Shown here one piece after another: positions 42,501 through 53,800 of a DNA stretch of 64,000 nt. A program made the position numbers and the translations under genes. Positions within the stretch are counted from its first letter, which is position 1; each line of letters starts with the position of its first letter. The notes under the pieces were generated by a model. The model worked only from the letters and a program-made list of their open reading frames with translations, had not been told where the DNA came from and did no database searches. Source of the stretch: Tigriopus japonicus (lineage: Eukaryota; Arthropoda; Copepoda; Harpacticoida; Harpacticidae); NCBI GenBank assembly GCA_010645155.1, contig CM021314.1, positions 5,610,616 through 5,674,615 of the forward strand. Direction: 5' to 3'.

Positions 42501-45500
42501 TGAGAAGATTATCAAATAATTGAAAAAATGTGGGATGTAGAGCTTTTTGGATACAAACGATACAAAGAAGCATTTCCTGCCGATTTGAGCAGGTGTTTGG
42601 CTCAAGTTGAGTGATTGTACAGGGTGGAACGAATGATGCCATATCCGTCACGGAAAATTGTTGCAAGCCTGATCAACTGTTGTGTGTGTTCAAAAGATGC
42701 AACTGTCCAGGGCTTAGAGTTGTCCTTCAGGATTGAATGGAATACGAATAAACCCAAGGAAAGCGAGATGGGGAGGCCCTGTGTTGTTGGCTGCTGAGTT
42801 ACCATGTCTATAGTACTACACATCTTGCTTGAACACTGAGCAGGAAGAGAGAGGCGATATTCATCTTGGAAATCGAGGAAAGACAACTCGTTCCTAGACC
42901 TGACTACTCTCACTTTTTTCATTGTGCTTACTCCAATGATCACCTGCCTATGACAAGTGGGAGTCACTCTTTCGCCAATTGTAGAACTTGCTCCAGATGA
43001 TTATGAGTTAGGGGGCGAGTTGAACGAACCTCTTTATTCACAAGTTTTCACTTGCCATCGATCATTTCTAATTTTTCTCCACCAAATGTGGCGCTGAACA
43101 ACCAATCACGGTTATGAATAGTCCCATCAATCATGTCGATCTCTTCGGGACAAATTGGATCTGGCCGTCGAGTAAAGAAAGTCGAGAAAAAGAGAAGGAA
43201 ATCCAAGAAAAATCCTGAACCCTTGAAGGTCAAACGTGTCGAAAGAATGCCAAGAATATCAGTCACCAAATTGGTTGGAGGCTCTGAAGTCAAAGATAAT
43301 TAGACTCGGTCAACATCACCTGCCAAACCCTCCAATACTTGATCATCGTTAACATCCATTCGAGATGTCGACAAACAAGACGAGTTTGGTTGGCGTTTTC
43401 CTTCCTTTTCCACGTGGTTGTTAGAATCAGGTGTGATTATCAGTGTGTAATTATTAATTAGTACATAATGGCTCGGTGGCACGAATGCGTGTGTTTATCT
43501 AGTACTTGAAGTCGATTTAACGCATAGTAGCCAAGTTAGTGCTTGTACCAACTTTCGTCCTTGGTGGCTTCCAGTGCAGATGTCAATAATAGAGTTGTTT
43601 GGTGGCCTTTAACGGTTAAAATTGCCTCCTGAATTGTTTATTTACGTTCAGAATCGTCCTACAAATCCTGTCTGTTGGACATGATGTGAGTGATGTGGAC
43701 AGAAACGAGGATATTGGAGGCTCATCTTGTTCGTCAACACTCGTCACGACTTGTATGTAGCTCATCGGAAGCTCCACAATTCTCGGGGAACGTTTTGAAT
43801 TAATTTTGATTCGAATTCTTCCCGGAAAGCTGAAATGGGCTTCTCTAGCTGTAGTTGGTTCATGACAGGAAAAATATGGCTATTGGCGTTTTTTTCCTTC
43901 TAAATATTCATTGCTGCTTTGCACTACCCACACGCCATTATTATCCAAATTCAATATCAAACGAGGTTAAGAGGTCAGGATCCAAATCAGAGGTGGTTCG
44001 ATTTAGAGGCGATCTCGTGCAATTTCGTGCTTGCTCAAGCAAGAGTCAATCATGAATTCGGCCGCTATCAATTTCATTGAAAAATTGGCCCCCTACCCAC
44101 ACACTGAACTTTCTTCTCCCTATGGTTTTTGTGGAAGCCTCCTCCAATTGCTCAACAAGTCGAATAGGTGCGAATTGGTTCCCAAGATTGGAATAACAAA
44201 TTATCTGTCTCTTATCTTTTAAGCTTGTAAAACCACCTTGCCAACAAAGTCAGAGCAAGTTGATAAAACATGTTTAAAAATCAGTTCGAGGTTCTTTTCT
44301 GGCAGCTTTGCGGAAAATAAGCTGAATTCAAGGATTAAAAAAATTCAGTAAGTAGAACGATGTGAAGTTTGAATGCCGGACCTTTTTTCTTCGTGAATGA
44401 CGATTATTAAATTTAGTCGCTAGGAAAGGTTAGTTTTCAGGTGAATTGCTCAAAAGGAAACATTCACATGACCAAAATAAGATTGATAGCGAGCATGTGG
44501 GAACTTCTTCAGCAATCAGAAGTAAGGCCCATCCTTGTTAGGTGAACAAATTTGGGTTTTGGGAATGAAACTGATGTCAAAGCGACACTCACTCAGTTGG
44601 GGGTGTCCTGGAATGTCACTCATTATTCATTTTTGTTGTGGTATTTCTTTCAGGTCTTCCACTTCCGAGTGGATCAGGAGAATCGCTCTCAAAACTTGTT
44701 TCCTCCGGAAACCATCCCACAAATGTTTGCAAATATCAAATCCATCTACAAGTTCCACGAGGAATTTCTTCTCCCCAAGGTAAGACAGAGTCGGCCAATC
44801 TTTGTGCTCTCGAATTCTCCTTTTTGTAATTAGTTACGTGCATGTCGATAGAACATTTTTTATCAAACCCAAAAGTGCATCGGTTCATCGCACCAAAACT
44901 CTCACCCTCATTCTCGGGTGCATAAAACTCTTTTTTTAATACGAACAGAAGTGAGAGGTTGAGTGATGGCCGTTCCATGTTGCACAATTGCTTCCAGTGC
45001 GCAGTAAAGTTGTAACTGTAAATTTATCTTTTCAGTTGAGAGAACGAATGGCCCAATGGGATACATCCGAAGATCAGCAAAGAATTGGTGACATCATTGT
45101 AAAGTTCTCCCCCTTCTTTAAAATGTATACAGAGTATGTGAAGAACTTTGATAATGCCATCAGCACCATCAACAACTTGTACCAAAAAAATTCCAAGTTC
45201 TCAGCCATAATGGATAGTATACATGTAAGTAGAGTAATTTGGAGCCAGAGTCATGTCTCTGATCTTAACCCTTGATCTAAACATTCTTTGTAGGCCATGC
45301 CCGAGTGCAGAAGTTTGTCTCTTCAACATCATATGCTTACCCCAGTTCAAAGGATTCCTCGCTATGAAATGCTTTTAAAGGGCTACCTTCAAAAACTTCC
45401 TCAAGACTCTCCTGATAGAGAAGATGCCGAAAGTATGCAATCACCTTGATCACAGCTGATCTTAAATCAGGGGATTGGTTGTCTGACCTGATTTGGTTGT

Positions 45501-47838
45501 TATTTTCAGAGGCCCTCCACTTGGTTTCTACAGCAGCCACTCATGCCAACGAAGCCATGCGCAGAATTGAGAAGTTCAAACAACTCCTGGAAGTCCAAGA
45601 GAGCTTAGGGGGTACAGTGGATTTAGTCTCCCCAACCCGCGAGTTAGTAAAAGAGGGGAAAATGGTGAAAATATCTGCTCGAAGTGGCGACCACCAGGAC
45701 AGATACTTATTCTTGGTGAGGAGTGGTCGCAACTATTTTTGCAGCACAAAGCCAACCTCGATGCCATTTCGGTGTTATGATAACAAATGTTTTTTGTCTA
45801 TTTCAGTTTAGTGATATCATCCTCCTATGCTCACAAAGGTTGATTGCCAATCGAGTGATTGCTGGGAACGGGGCCATATACAAATTAAGAGCCAGATTCG
45901 ACGTGGATAACATCCAAGTCTTGGAAGGCGATAATCTAGTCACAGCCAATACCTTCTACATCAAGGACGACAAGAAATGCGTCGAATTATACACACAGTA
46001 AGTCGATCTGCTTATGGCAATAAAACCAAAACTATTTCTATTCTTGTTTGATATTATTTCAGGACGAGAGAGGAAAAGGACTCCTGGCATGAAGCCTTGT
46101 TTGACACCATCAAAGAACTCTATCAGAAGAAGTCATCGTTGAGGGTCGGAATCGATCGAGAGACATTGCGACCCTTGGACCACGAAATCGGGGTCGTCAA
46201 ACCGAATGTGGCCCCCAAAGCCGAGAGTTGTCAGAAATGTATGAGATGCGGACACCCATTCACCATGATGAGGAAGAAGCATCAATGTCGGGCTTGTGGA
46301 ATTGTAGGAAACACGTTTTTGCTCAAATTGGTGTTAAATGGCAACACTTATTATAAATCTTCTTTTTTTCACCTCATCCTAGGTGATATGTTCCAAGTGT
46401 TCGAATCAGAAGTTTCCGTTGGCATTTGAGGGGAACAAATTGTGTCGCGTTTGTCGGACTTGCTACGAGATTCTCCTAAATAACCAGAAGAAGTTGCTCA
46501 GTGATGCTGAAAAGGCTAGAGCACATAATCGCCAAGAGTCCATCCCTGAAAATGGCATTCCTGACGTGTTAGTACGTCCAAAAGGTCTTCTAGAGGTAAA
46601 TTTACGCTATATCAATTATGAAGTATTAGATTAACTCATATCTTTTAGCACCTTCCATTTCCCTGTTCTATTTGGGCATTAACTCATTCTGATTTTTTTT
46701 TCTCCATTTTTCAATTGAATTCCAGCCTTCACAAACCAGTAGTTGTAGTTACGTCACTTCCACTCTAACCAAAAGGCATAGTTTTAGCCATTAATCAATA
46801 ACCATCCGATGTCCAATATCTGTGTAGGGGCCCGTAAGTTTGTTAATCAATGGTCCATTTCCACGTATGCTACCAACCACGTCGCATGCGAACACGGATA
46901 GAAAATCTTTCTTCTTGCCCTTTAATTAGAACTCGGAGTTTCCAAAAGGGATGCAACGTTATACTTCTCAATTTACAAACCATAAAACGACTAATTCAAT
47001 AACGTTCCTGACTAACCCCCAAAAATGATGGGTTCAAGTCGGCGTTTCATCCTTTTGCTCGGTCGCATCTTTTTCTTCCCTTCACACCCTTCACTTTACC
47101 TCTCCAAAATAGCATTCCTCCTTGTTCCATCAGGTTCCTGGGAACTCACCTTGCATTCTCAATGGGTATCTGGTTCTCAAGGGTTCAACGGGTTCCTCAT
47201 CTTCCATGATGCCAGGTTCCAACGTGGTTTCCGCGGTGGTGACCAACAATTTATTGGGCCTACCCTCCGTGACCCCCAAAACGGGCACTGAGCGGTGGTT
47301 CGTTCTCCTCTATGACTTTGTGCTCTACTCGTTCAAAAAGCAAACCGATCCCGTGGCCTTAACGGCCACGCCTTTGCCCGGATACACCGTGTCCATGGGC
47401 TTGGAAGACCTCCAGCATGATCCCGCCGTTTTGGAAAAGGACAAAGAACGAACCATTCGCATCCAGCACAATTCACTCTGTAGCTCGACTTCAACCACCG
47501 CATCCAATACCAACATAAACCAGAGTGGTCCTAGTAATAACAGCGGTCAACCCTCGGGGCATGCTTCCTTCAAGAAAGTCTATTATCTTGTGGGGTCTAA
47601 TGTAGCAAACACTCGCAGGTACTTTTTGTGTGGGACTGGTGTTATTTTTAGATGGGTGGACGTTCTGTGCATGTCGGGTTCAATGTGGTTTCGATTGATA
47701 TTCGTGTATCTTAATGCAATAAAATCCAGCCAAATATTGATTCCTTTCTTTTTTTTCACCCGTTTCAGATGGTTTGAAGTCCTCCAATTGGCATCTCGAG
47801 CCGAGCTTCCGAGTTGTTGTTCTGAAGACAATAGCTAA
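39582..47838 (+). CDS. FGD-family RhoGEF core: DH, PH, FYVE zinc finger, PH
   Basis: This guanine-nucleotide exchange factor for Rho-family GTPases (Cdc42 for known FGDs) links membrane phosphoinositides to actin. Exons: 39582-40083, 44654-44779, 45036-45224, 45294-45432, 45510-45715, 45807-45997, 46063-46303, 46383-46595, 47134-47618, 47769-47838, all in consistent phase. Residues are numbered on the 1575-aa form. DH is about 930-1145, from [18 protein letters not shown] through [19 protein letters not shown] to [20 protein letters not shown]1 is about 1150-1265. The FYVE finger is about 1285-1350 with four CxxC pairs, the basic motif [10 protein letters not shown] and RVCRTCY; Gln replaces one His of the usual R(R/K)HHC. 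PH2 is about 1395 to the end, enlarged by Ser/Thr/Asn loops and closing with [14 protein letters not shown]. The domain order is that of FGD1-6. The ATG at 39598 could serve as a third start. Confidence 0.95.
40084..44653. other. Large intron inside the RhoGEF domain coding region
   Basis: The intron starts with GTAAGT at 40084 and ends with TTTCTTTCAG at 44653, splitting the DH domain after LHLIDQ. Protein sequence is continuous across it, so no exon is missing. I find only an (ACTC)n run near 41358 and no other gene. Confidence 0.7.
46726..46794 (+). CDS. Possible alternative terminal exon of the FGD gene
   Basis: After an acceptor (TTGAATTCCAG at 46725), a frame in the same phase as the FYVE exon end runs 22 codons ([18 protein letters not shown]...) to a TAA at 46792-46794. 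Used as a last exon, it would give an isoform that ends after the FYVE finger and lacks the second PH domain. No AATAAA is obvious directly downstream, which weakens the case. Confidence 0.25.
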   Translation, partial: PSQTSSCSYVTSTLTKRHSFSH

Positions 47839-47904
47839 TCAAAATACCAGTGATTTCTCTCAGTCAAAAACACCGTAACAGTTTGTCAATGTGATCTCAG
47901 AACC

Positions 47905-47910
47905 AATAAA
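47905..47910 (+). terminator. Polyadenylation signal of the FGD gene
   Basis: AATAAA lies 67 bp after the TAA stop of the FGD coding region. Confidence 0.7.
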
Positions 47911-48032
47911 CCACAGCCTTCTAACGGACGTTTTCCTCTTCTTTTATGAAAATATGTCAACTACTAATTTAAAGATGTATTTACAATATTTGAGATAATT
48001 GATTTAAAAGGTACTTTCGTGAAGCAATCCGC

Positions 48033-48515
48033 TCATCGTGATCCAAAATCCAATTTTTCGCCCATGCCCTCTACATCCACTTCATTTTCCGAGGCGTTTA
48101 ACGCATTCAACGTCACATCGGCCTTATTCATAACCGGAGTGGGCGGGGCGGGGCTCGTCGTGCTTGAAGAGGCGTCCTCTAGACTCAAACCGGCTTCATC
48201 AAAGGCTTTCCGTTTCAAGGTGGTCTTGATTTGTTGAACCGTGCGACCTTTAATGCGCTCGGAGATCTGATGAAGGTCATTGGCGAATTTGGACACCGCC
48301 TGATGAAGTAAATCCATCTCTTCTTGAGTCCACTTGGCGGACACGCCTCCTCCACTATTGGCGGCTGAAGGGGAGGGGCGTGAAGAAGAAGAGGCGGTGT
48401 TATTGAGTTGAGTGGTCAGTTCGCCCAAAGTTTTGAAGGCGGCTCCGGCGGAAGCGAAGATCTCACCCACTTTTAAAGCCGGGTCCTTATTGGGTACGTT
48501 CGCATGAGGGGACAT
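48033..48515 (-). CDS. BAP18: BAP18 homologue, chromatin complex subunit
   Basis: This single-exon gene encodes 160 residues. Human BAP18 (C17orf49) is a subunit of NURF/BPTF- and MLL-type chromatin complexes. Recognisable parts, in order, are the N-terminal KVGEIFASAGAAFKTLGEL (15-33), a Ser/Gly linker, the SANT-like segment KWTQEEMDLLHQAVSKFAND (61-80) followed by LHQISERIKGRTVQQIK and KRKAF (to about 105), and a C-terminal KADVTLNALN...DVEGMGEKLDF (131-157). All match the BAP18 family in order and spacing, and the length is close to the human protein. I chose the ATG at 48515; an upstream in-frame TTG is not needed. The gene is convergent with FGD, with about 195 bp between the two stop codons, so the 3' UTRs may overlap. 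Confidence 0.92.
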   Translation of the reverse strand: MSPHANVPNKDPALKVGEIFASAGAAFKTLGELTTQLNNTASSSSRPSPSAANSGGGVSAKWTQEEMDLLHQAVSKFANDLHQISERIKGRTVQQIKTTLKRKAFDEAGLSLEDASSSTTSPAPPTPVMNKADVTLNALNASENEVDVEGMGEKLDFGSR

Positions 48516-48656
48516 GATCAATCAAACACGAGAAATTTATTGAGAATAAGAGGCGTGCACGGAGGAGGCGGGAAATAAAGAAGTTGGATTGATTTCAGAA
48601 AGACATAAACAATCAGCGCTGCCAAAAGATTTCAGTCTGCCACTGCCAAATGATAT

Positions 48657-48677
48657 TGTATATATATATGTATATTC
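48657..48677. repeat. Short TA-rich microsatellite
   Basis: An alternating run (gtatatatatatgtatatt) about 140 bp upstream of the BAP18 start codon. It is too degenerate to call a TATA element. Confidence 0.5.
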
Positions 48678-49237
48678 TACTATGTGATGCCATGAGGAAA
48701 ATAACCCCTTATTGCCACATTCTGACAGAATGAGGATTATCTGAAAATTTTTTGTTCTCTTGTTTTAGGTCGAAAACTTTCACCATACTTACCAACAATT
48801 TTCAACATCCCCTTTTTTGTTGACTGAACGCTTGGTGTTAATAGGGCCACTGAGTTATTTATACTGTTTTTCTTAACCATTTCCCTTGCTTTTACTTTCT
48901 CAAAAAAGTGGTAAGGAAAACTGCCATCTGGCATCGCTGCTCCGTGAAGTTATTGTTTGTTTCTTGATCTAAGGGGCCGCAGCGACAGACGCTCATAGTA
49001 AAAGAAGGCGCCATGAGAAAAACCAGCAAAGCTAAGCTACAGGGTCCGCCTAAAAGTGTGAATGTTCAAAAATGAGGTTTCAAAGCATGGATTTTGTTTC
49101 TGAGTACAACGTGTCAAAGCTTGAATTTCGTTTCGGAGAACAACGCCAAAGAAACGAGTTTCAAGATATTGCAAAAGAACAGCCATTCAGCTTTTATCTT
49201 TGTCATGGAGGATAGGGTTGGTCAAGAAGTTCCGTGG

Positions 49238-49842
49238 TTCATGGGTAGGTACGTGGTGTATCCAGACTTTAGGTAGACTGGGCCTGTAATTCTTGAAATT
49301 GCACCATTTTCGGATTGTTGTCAAAAATCGAAATAAAGTAACAACTCTTGTGAGCAGATGTTAATTCATAAATTTTGTTGTCAGACAAACTTGTTCGAAG
49401 CTATGATTTAATTACACAAGGTATGTTGGGTGACCCCTGCACGTTTCAAAAATTGGGGCGAGAAACTCATCAAAATCCAATACTTTGTAAAGTGAAGATG
49501 TTGCTCATACTTAAATTTCTATGTTTGGTGAACATTTGTCTTGAAAAAATGACAAATTTCGATTTGAGACAGCTTAGCTTTGAAAGATCCATCATTTTTG
49601 TCATGTTGCTCGCTCTCGACGCTTATTTTCTATGTAAACAGGGGTCAACCAACATACCTTGTCTAGTTAAATCATAGCTTCGAGCAAGTTTGTCCAAGAA
49701 CAAAATTTGTAAAATAACATCTGCTCACAAGAGATGAATCTTCAATTAGATTTTTTCGTCAAGACAAAAATCGTACATTCAAACGAGTTACATGCCCGGT
49801 GTACCTCTAGTCCGGATATCCTTCGTAGCTTGGATGCTTACT
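49238..49842. repeat. Long imperfect inverted repeat (foldback/MITE-like element)
   Basis: The left arm matches the reverse complement of the right arm over more than 200 bp. The best part pairs about 49345-49440 with 49635-49732; both read, in the same orientation, CTCTTGTGAGCAGATGTTA, then ACAAACTTG, CGAAGCTATGATTTAA, ACAAGGTATGTTGG and TGACCCCTG. Outer parts (GTATCCAGACT/ATATCCGGACT; GGGCCTGTAA/GGGCATGTAA) are more diverged, and weak complementarity continues towards the centre near 49545. No clear target-site duplication is visible and no protein is encoded. It is likely an old non-autonomous foldback or MITE-type element. A hairpin transcript is possible. Confidence 0.75.
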
Positions 49843-50024
49843 AAACTGCAGTATTAGCTTAGAGTCACACCATTTAAGTAGGGACCCGGTAGATGATAGC
49901 TGAGATTTTTGTTTGTTTTACGACCTGTGTCCTACTTAATTCTTCTTTTCATAGTACTGTCTGGACTATTCGGTCCACAAATCCCGGCAATTTAAATAAA
50001 TACAAGAAAAAGCTTTACCAGTTT

Positions 50025-50280
50025 GTTTGTTTCTTTTTTTTTTTGTTAAGGAGTCAGTTCATCACTAATAAAGGGTGTTCCATGAAGGAATATTTCCGCT
50101 GCGTGCCAATTTTTTGCTGCCAATGGTATATATTGGTAGTTGTTTGCATTGAAAGACTGCTCAATTCTAAATTTTGACTCCCATGAGTTGAGTTTGGAGG
50201 GTGGCAGTCAGCCGGATCGAACCCCCAGCCATCCGCATGACATAGCGATGCAGTACGCACTACGCCATGCCTCACCCACT
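50025..50280 (-). mobile_element. tRNA-derived SINE
   Basis: On the minus strand the head (about 50280 to 50200) has a pol III A box, TGGCGTAGTGC (50257-50267), and a perfect B box, GGTTCGATCC (50214-50223), spaced as in a tRNA. An unrelated body follows, then an A-rich 3' tail (forward strand: a T run at about 50032-50046). No complete cloverleaf was recognised, so it is a SINE rather than a tRNA gene. I found no flanking duplication. Confidence 0.65.
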
Positions 50281-50833
50281 ATAATTTACTAGTATTTTTC
50301 CTGTAATCTAGTATTTTGTCCTTAGTCTTCGAGGTCTTGTAGATTAGGAAAAACGCAAAAATGACAGAATTTCGCCTATATTACTAGGTTCTATACTAAC
50401 TAAATAAATAGCTGGAATATACTTGAATCAACTAAGATCAATAGCACTGCAGAACTTCTAATTTTAAACTCAGTTGATGACATGTGAGCACAATTGAACT
50501 TTCTAACTTGAATGAGCTAAATTAGCGCATTTAATTTTCGACCTATTACGGAGAATTCCCACAAATAAAAGATAAGTGGAAGGATGAACTCAGGTGGCAC
50601 GGCTATCTTTTGAATAAGCGAGGAATTTTAACTGTTCCGGTTCTTTTAGTTTATCCAACATACATTGCTAACACGGATGCCTCGTTCATTTGATCCAATC
50701 CGGCAATTATCGTTGATGAAGTGTGCTAATATTAGATTGAAATGAGTCTACACTTTAAAACTCAGGTTTCCGAGGCCTTTTCTCGCCTCTCTAAATCAGT
50801 TTGATATCCGAAATCTCAACAAACAGGTCAAAT

Positions 50834-53800
50834 ATGTTTCGTCAAGTTGTCTGCTTGGTGCTTTTGCTCCGAATGGTTTTTAGCTGTCATCCAGGAGGAA
50901 AGTGACACCTTCGCAATTGCAACAACTCTCCTCCACAATACCAATTACCCTTTCAGATCGATTTGGTTTCATTTCCAACTCTGGATGTCCTAATTGTGAG
51001 TCCTCCATTGGAAATGGGATCGGGAAACCAGCCATGTCCGTTGAGGAGACCCGAGATTTTTGGATCTCAATTTTTCGGAGCGTATTTGGTTTGTCGGGTA
51101 AAAAGTGTTGATGTAAGAAGTTGTAATCCAACATCAGGGAATAGCAAAACCTTTCAGAACCCTGTGCTGATAAAGAATGGGGCCAATGGTCTGATTTCTC
51201 TGAGTGCTCTGAGCCTTGTGCAGGGATACAGAAACGTACCAGAGAATGTCTAAAAGCGGGTGGAAATTGCCAGGGAAATGGTTTCGATATTCAGCCTTGC
51301 AAAAAAGTTGGATGCAAGCAATTTCGTACCAGTAAGGTTGAAAAAATGGTGGCCAAAACAGAAGTGATTGCTAATAACATTCATTTTATCAGATCAGTTC
51401 TCTTGGGGAGAATGGGGCGAGTGGTCGCCTTGCCATTTAACTTGTGGAAATGGAATTCGTACAAGGGAACGATCTTGTTCAGAGCGAGATCTTTGTGAGG
51501 GGTTAAAGAGAGAGGAGCAACCGTGTATGATGGAAGAATGTCAAGGTAGGACATTTGTAACGTCACACATAGTTCATAATATTACTAAAAGACTTAAAAA
51601 GTCCACGGTAATTGGCAACCTTGGACCAACTTTGGACCTTGTTCAAGATCTTGTGGTGGGGGCGTGAGGTTCCGTGAGAGAAGTTGCGTAGGTTCCAGAT
51701 TTGGAGGAAGATGCGAAGGCCTTGAAAAGGAAGAGGTTGCTTGCAATGAAAGACCATGTCCTGTAGATGGAAGATTAGGCCAATGGTCAGAGTTTGGTCG
51801 TTGCTCCCAGTCTTGTGGTTCTGATGGGGTTCAAAGTCGGATGCGGGACTGCATTCCTCCTCAAAATGGAGGACGACCATGTCAAGAGAACTTGGTGGAG
51901 GTCAGACCTAAAGGCTTTATATACAAAGAATCGCAAAGGTCTGGAATCGAAGGTCTTCTCTGATTAGAGGGTTCCTCGGGACCCACGTTCTGATTGGTCA
52001 AGCAACCCCTTGCGGCAGCGTGACTAGATGCAGCTTGTCTTGGAAGCTTTCAGGCCTCAAAAAATCACCAATTCGTGGCTTCTAAATCAAGATTAACATA
52101 TTGAATGTTTCACGTGACTAAACAAGAGAGGCACCTACTAATTTATGAAGTTTTAGACATGAGATTGTACGAAAAAGTGGAAAGAGTCAACCCCTTTCTT
52201 TTTTTGGACACCCTGATGATCTCTACTCCACATGAGATTGGGAGGGCAAGGATCTCAGTTGCTGAACAAAGGGTGGCACTTTACATGCCATTTCCAAATT
52301 GGCGTTTCTGGACTTTCTGTGAGGAAAAGAAAAAAATGCTCCAGAATGTTGAAATTTCTTTATGTTTTAACATGGCAATTTGTATCTGAAACATGTATCT
52401 ATTGGATTGAAAGCCATTTAATCGCAATTTTCCTGGGACAATAGCTTTCAAGACATGCCACATCTAATCACGCTGCCGCAAGGGGTTGCTTGACCAATCA
52501 GAACGTGGGTCCCGAGGAACCCTCTAATCAGAGAAGACCTTCGATTCCAGACCTTTGCGATTCTTTGTATATAAAGCCTTTAGTCAGACCTTGTCGCAAT
52601 AATCCTCCCTGTTCAGGTTCAACATAGCGATTTGATAGACTTAACGTTATAGTAATTTAACCTCAAAAACTTCACAGTTCAAGGACAATGGAGCGAATGG
52701 TCAATGATGACCCAGTGTTCTGTTAGTTGTGGGGAAGGTGTTCAGGTTTACCGACGAACTTGCACCAATCCTTCTCCCTCATTTCGCGGTCCAAATTGCG
52801 AAGGTCCGGAACGGAAACAAGCTCCTTGTCAAATGGAGCCATGCTCAGGTTTGTTCAAAGTTGATCAAGACAAGTGAGATTGTTTTTACGGGTACATTCT
52901 CTCTTTGAATGTGTGAATAGCGCCATTTCATTTGCACATCTCAAATGCTGTCAATAATGAGGGCATGGCTGGAGCCCAGGTATCTTATCAAATTGGGGAC
53001 ACCGTTGGGGAAGTTCATCGTGGAATCACTGATTCCAACGGAGATATAAGTCTGAGTGGAGTTCAACTTGGCCAAAAAATCATCCTCACCATTGTCAAAG
53101 AAGGGTTCATCTCTTTGGAAAACACGGTAATTTGGGCCAACTCAAGTTACACCGGCAGCAGTCACGTGATTTCTATGTCACAAGAATTCAAGGTATAGCG
53201 TGAAAAAATGTGGCAATCAAGGTTAAAAGAAAATTGACAACGTTTTTAATTTGGCAGTTTACGGATAGTAAGCGCGTGGTACTTAATTGGGGCCCATATC
53301 CCGTGGATTTGGACATCAGGGTTGCCCAGTTAGATCGTCAAAGAAATCAAGTGATCTGCGTTGTTGCTTATAACCACAAAAATTGCGAGAATGTGGCCTT
53401 CGATGTTGATGTATTGGTATGTAATGATTGATAGTGATTATTAGACCCCGGATCCAAAAGTTTTTTTCCTGAAGAGCAGAAATTCTAGACGTTTCAGGAT
53501 GTAAGTCAGCTTGGGTCAGCTGAACACCAGCAGTAGAGAAAAGTTAATGCCGTTAACCCTCTAGATTATCTGCTCTGCAAGAAAAAAACTTGAATTTGCG
53601 GTCTAGTGATTATTAAACACTGGAAGTTTCAAAGAAACGTTTTTGCATTCAATAATGACGGACTACAATGCACGTTAACCAAAAGTGAAGAGCTCAACTG
53701 CATCTGAATTACTTTCAAAAACTCTCAAAGAAACTCTATATGATTATTTTTTTGTTTCGGTGGGCACAACATTTACGGCTGAAAGCATTCGATCCATCAC

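Noticed and set aside
50190..50280. tRNA gene on the minus strand
   Set aside because: A and B boxes are present but I could not draw a full cloverleaf, and an A-rich tailed body follows; a SINE fits better.
52105..52389. Open frame inside the TIR element as a possible transposase
   Set aside because: Short, without any transposase motif; the element is too small to be autonomous.
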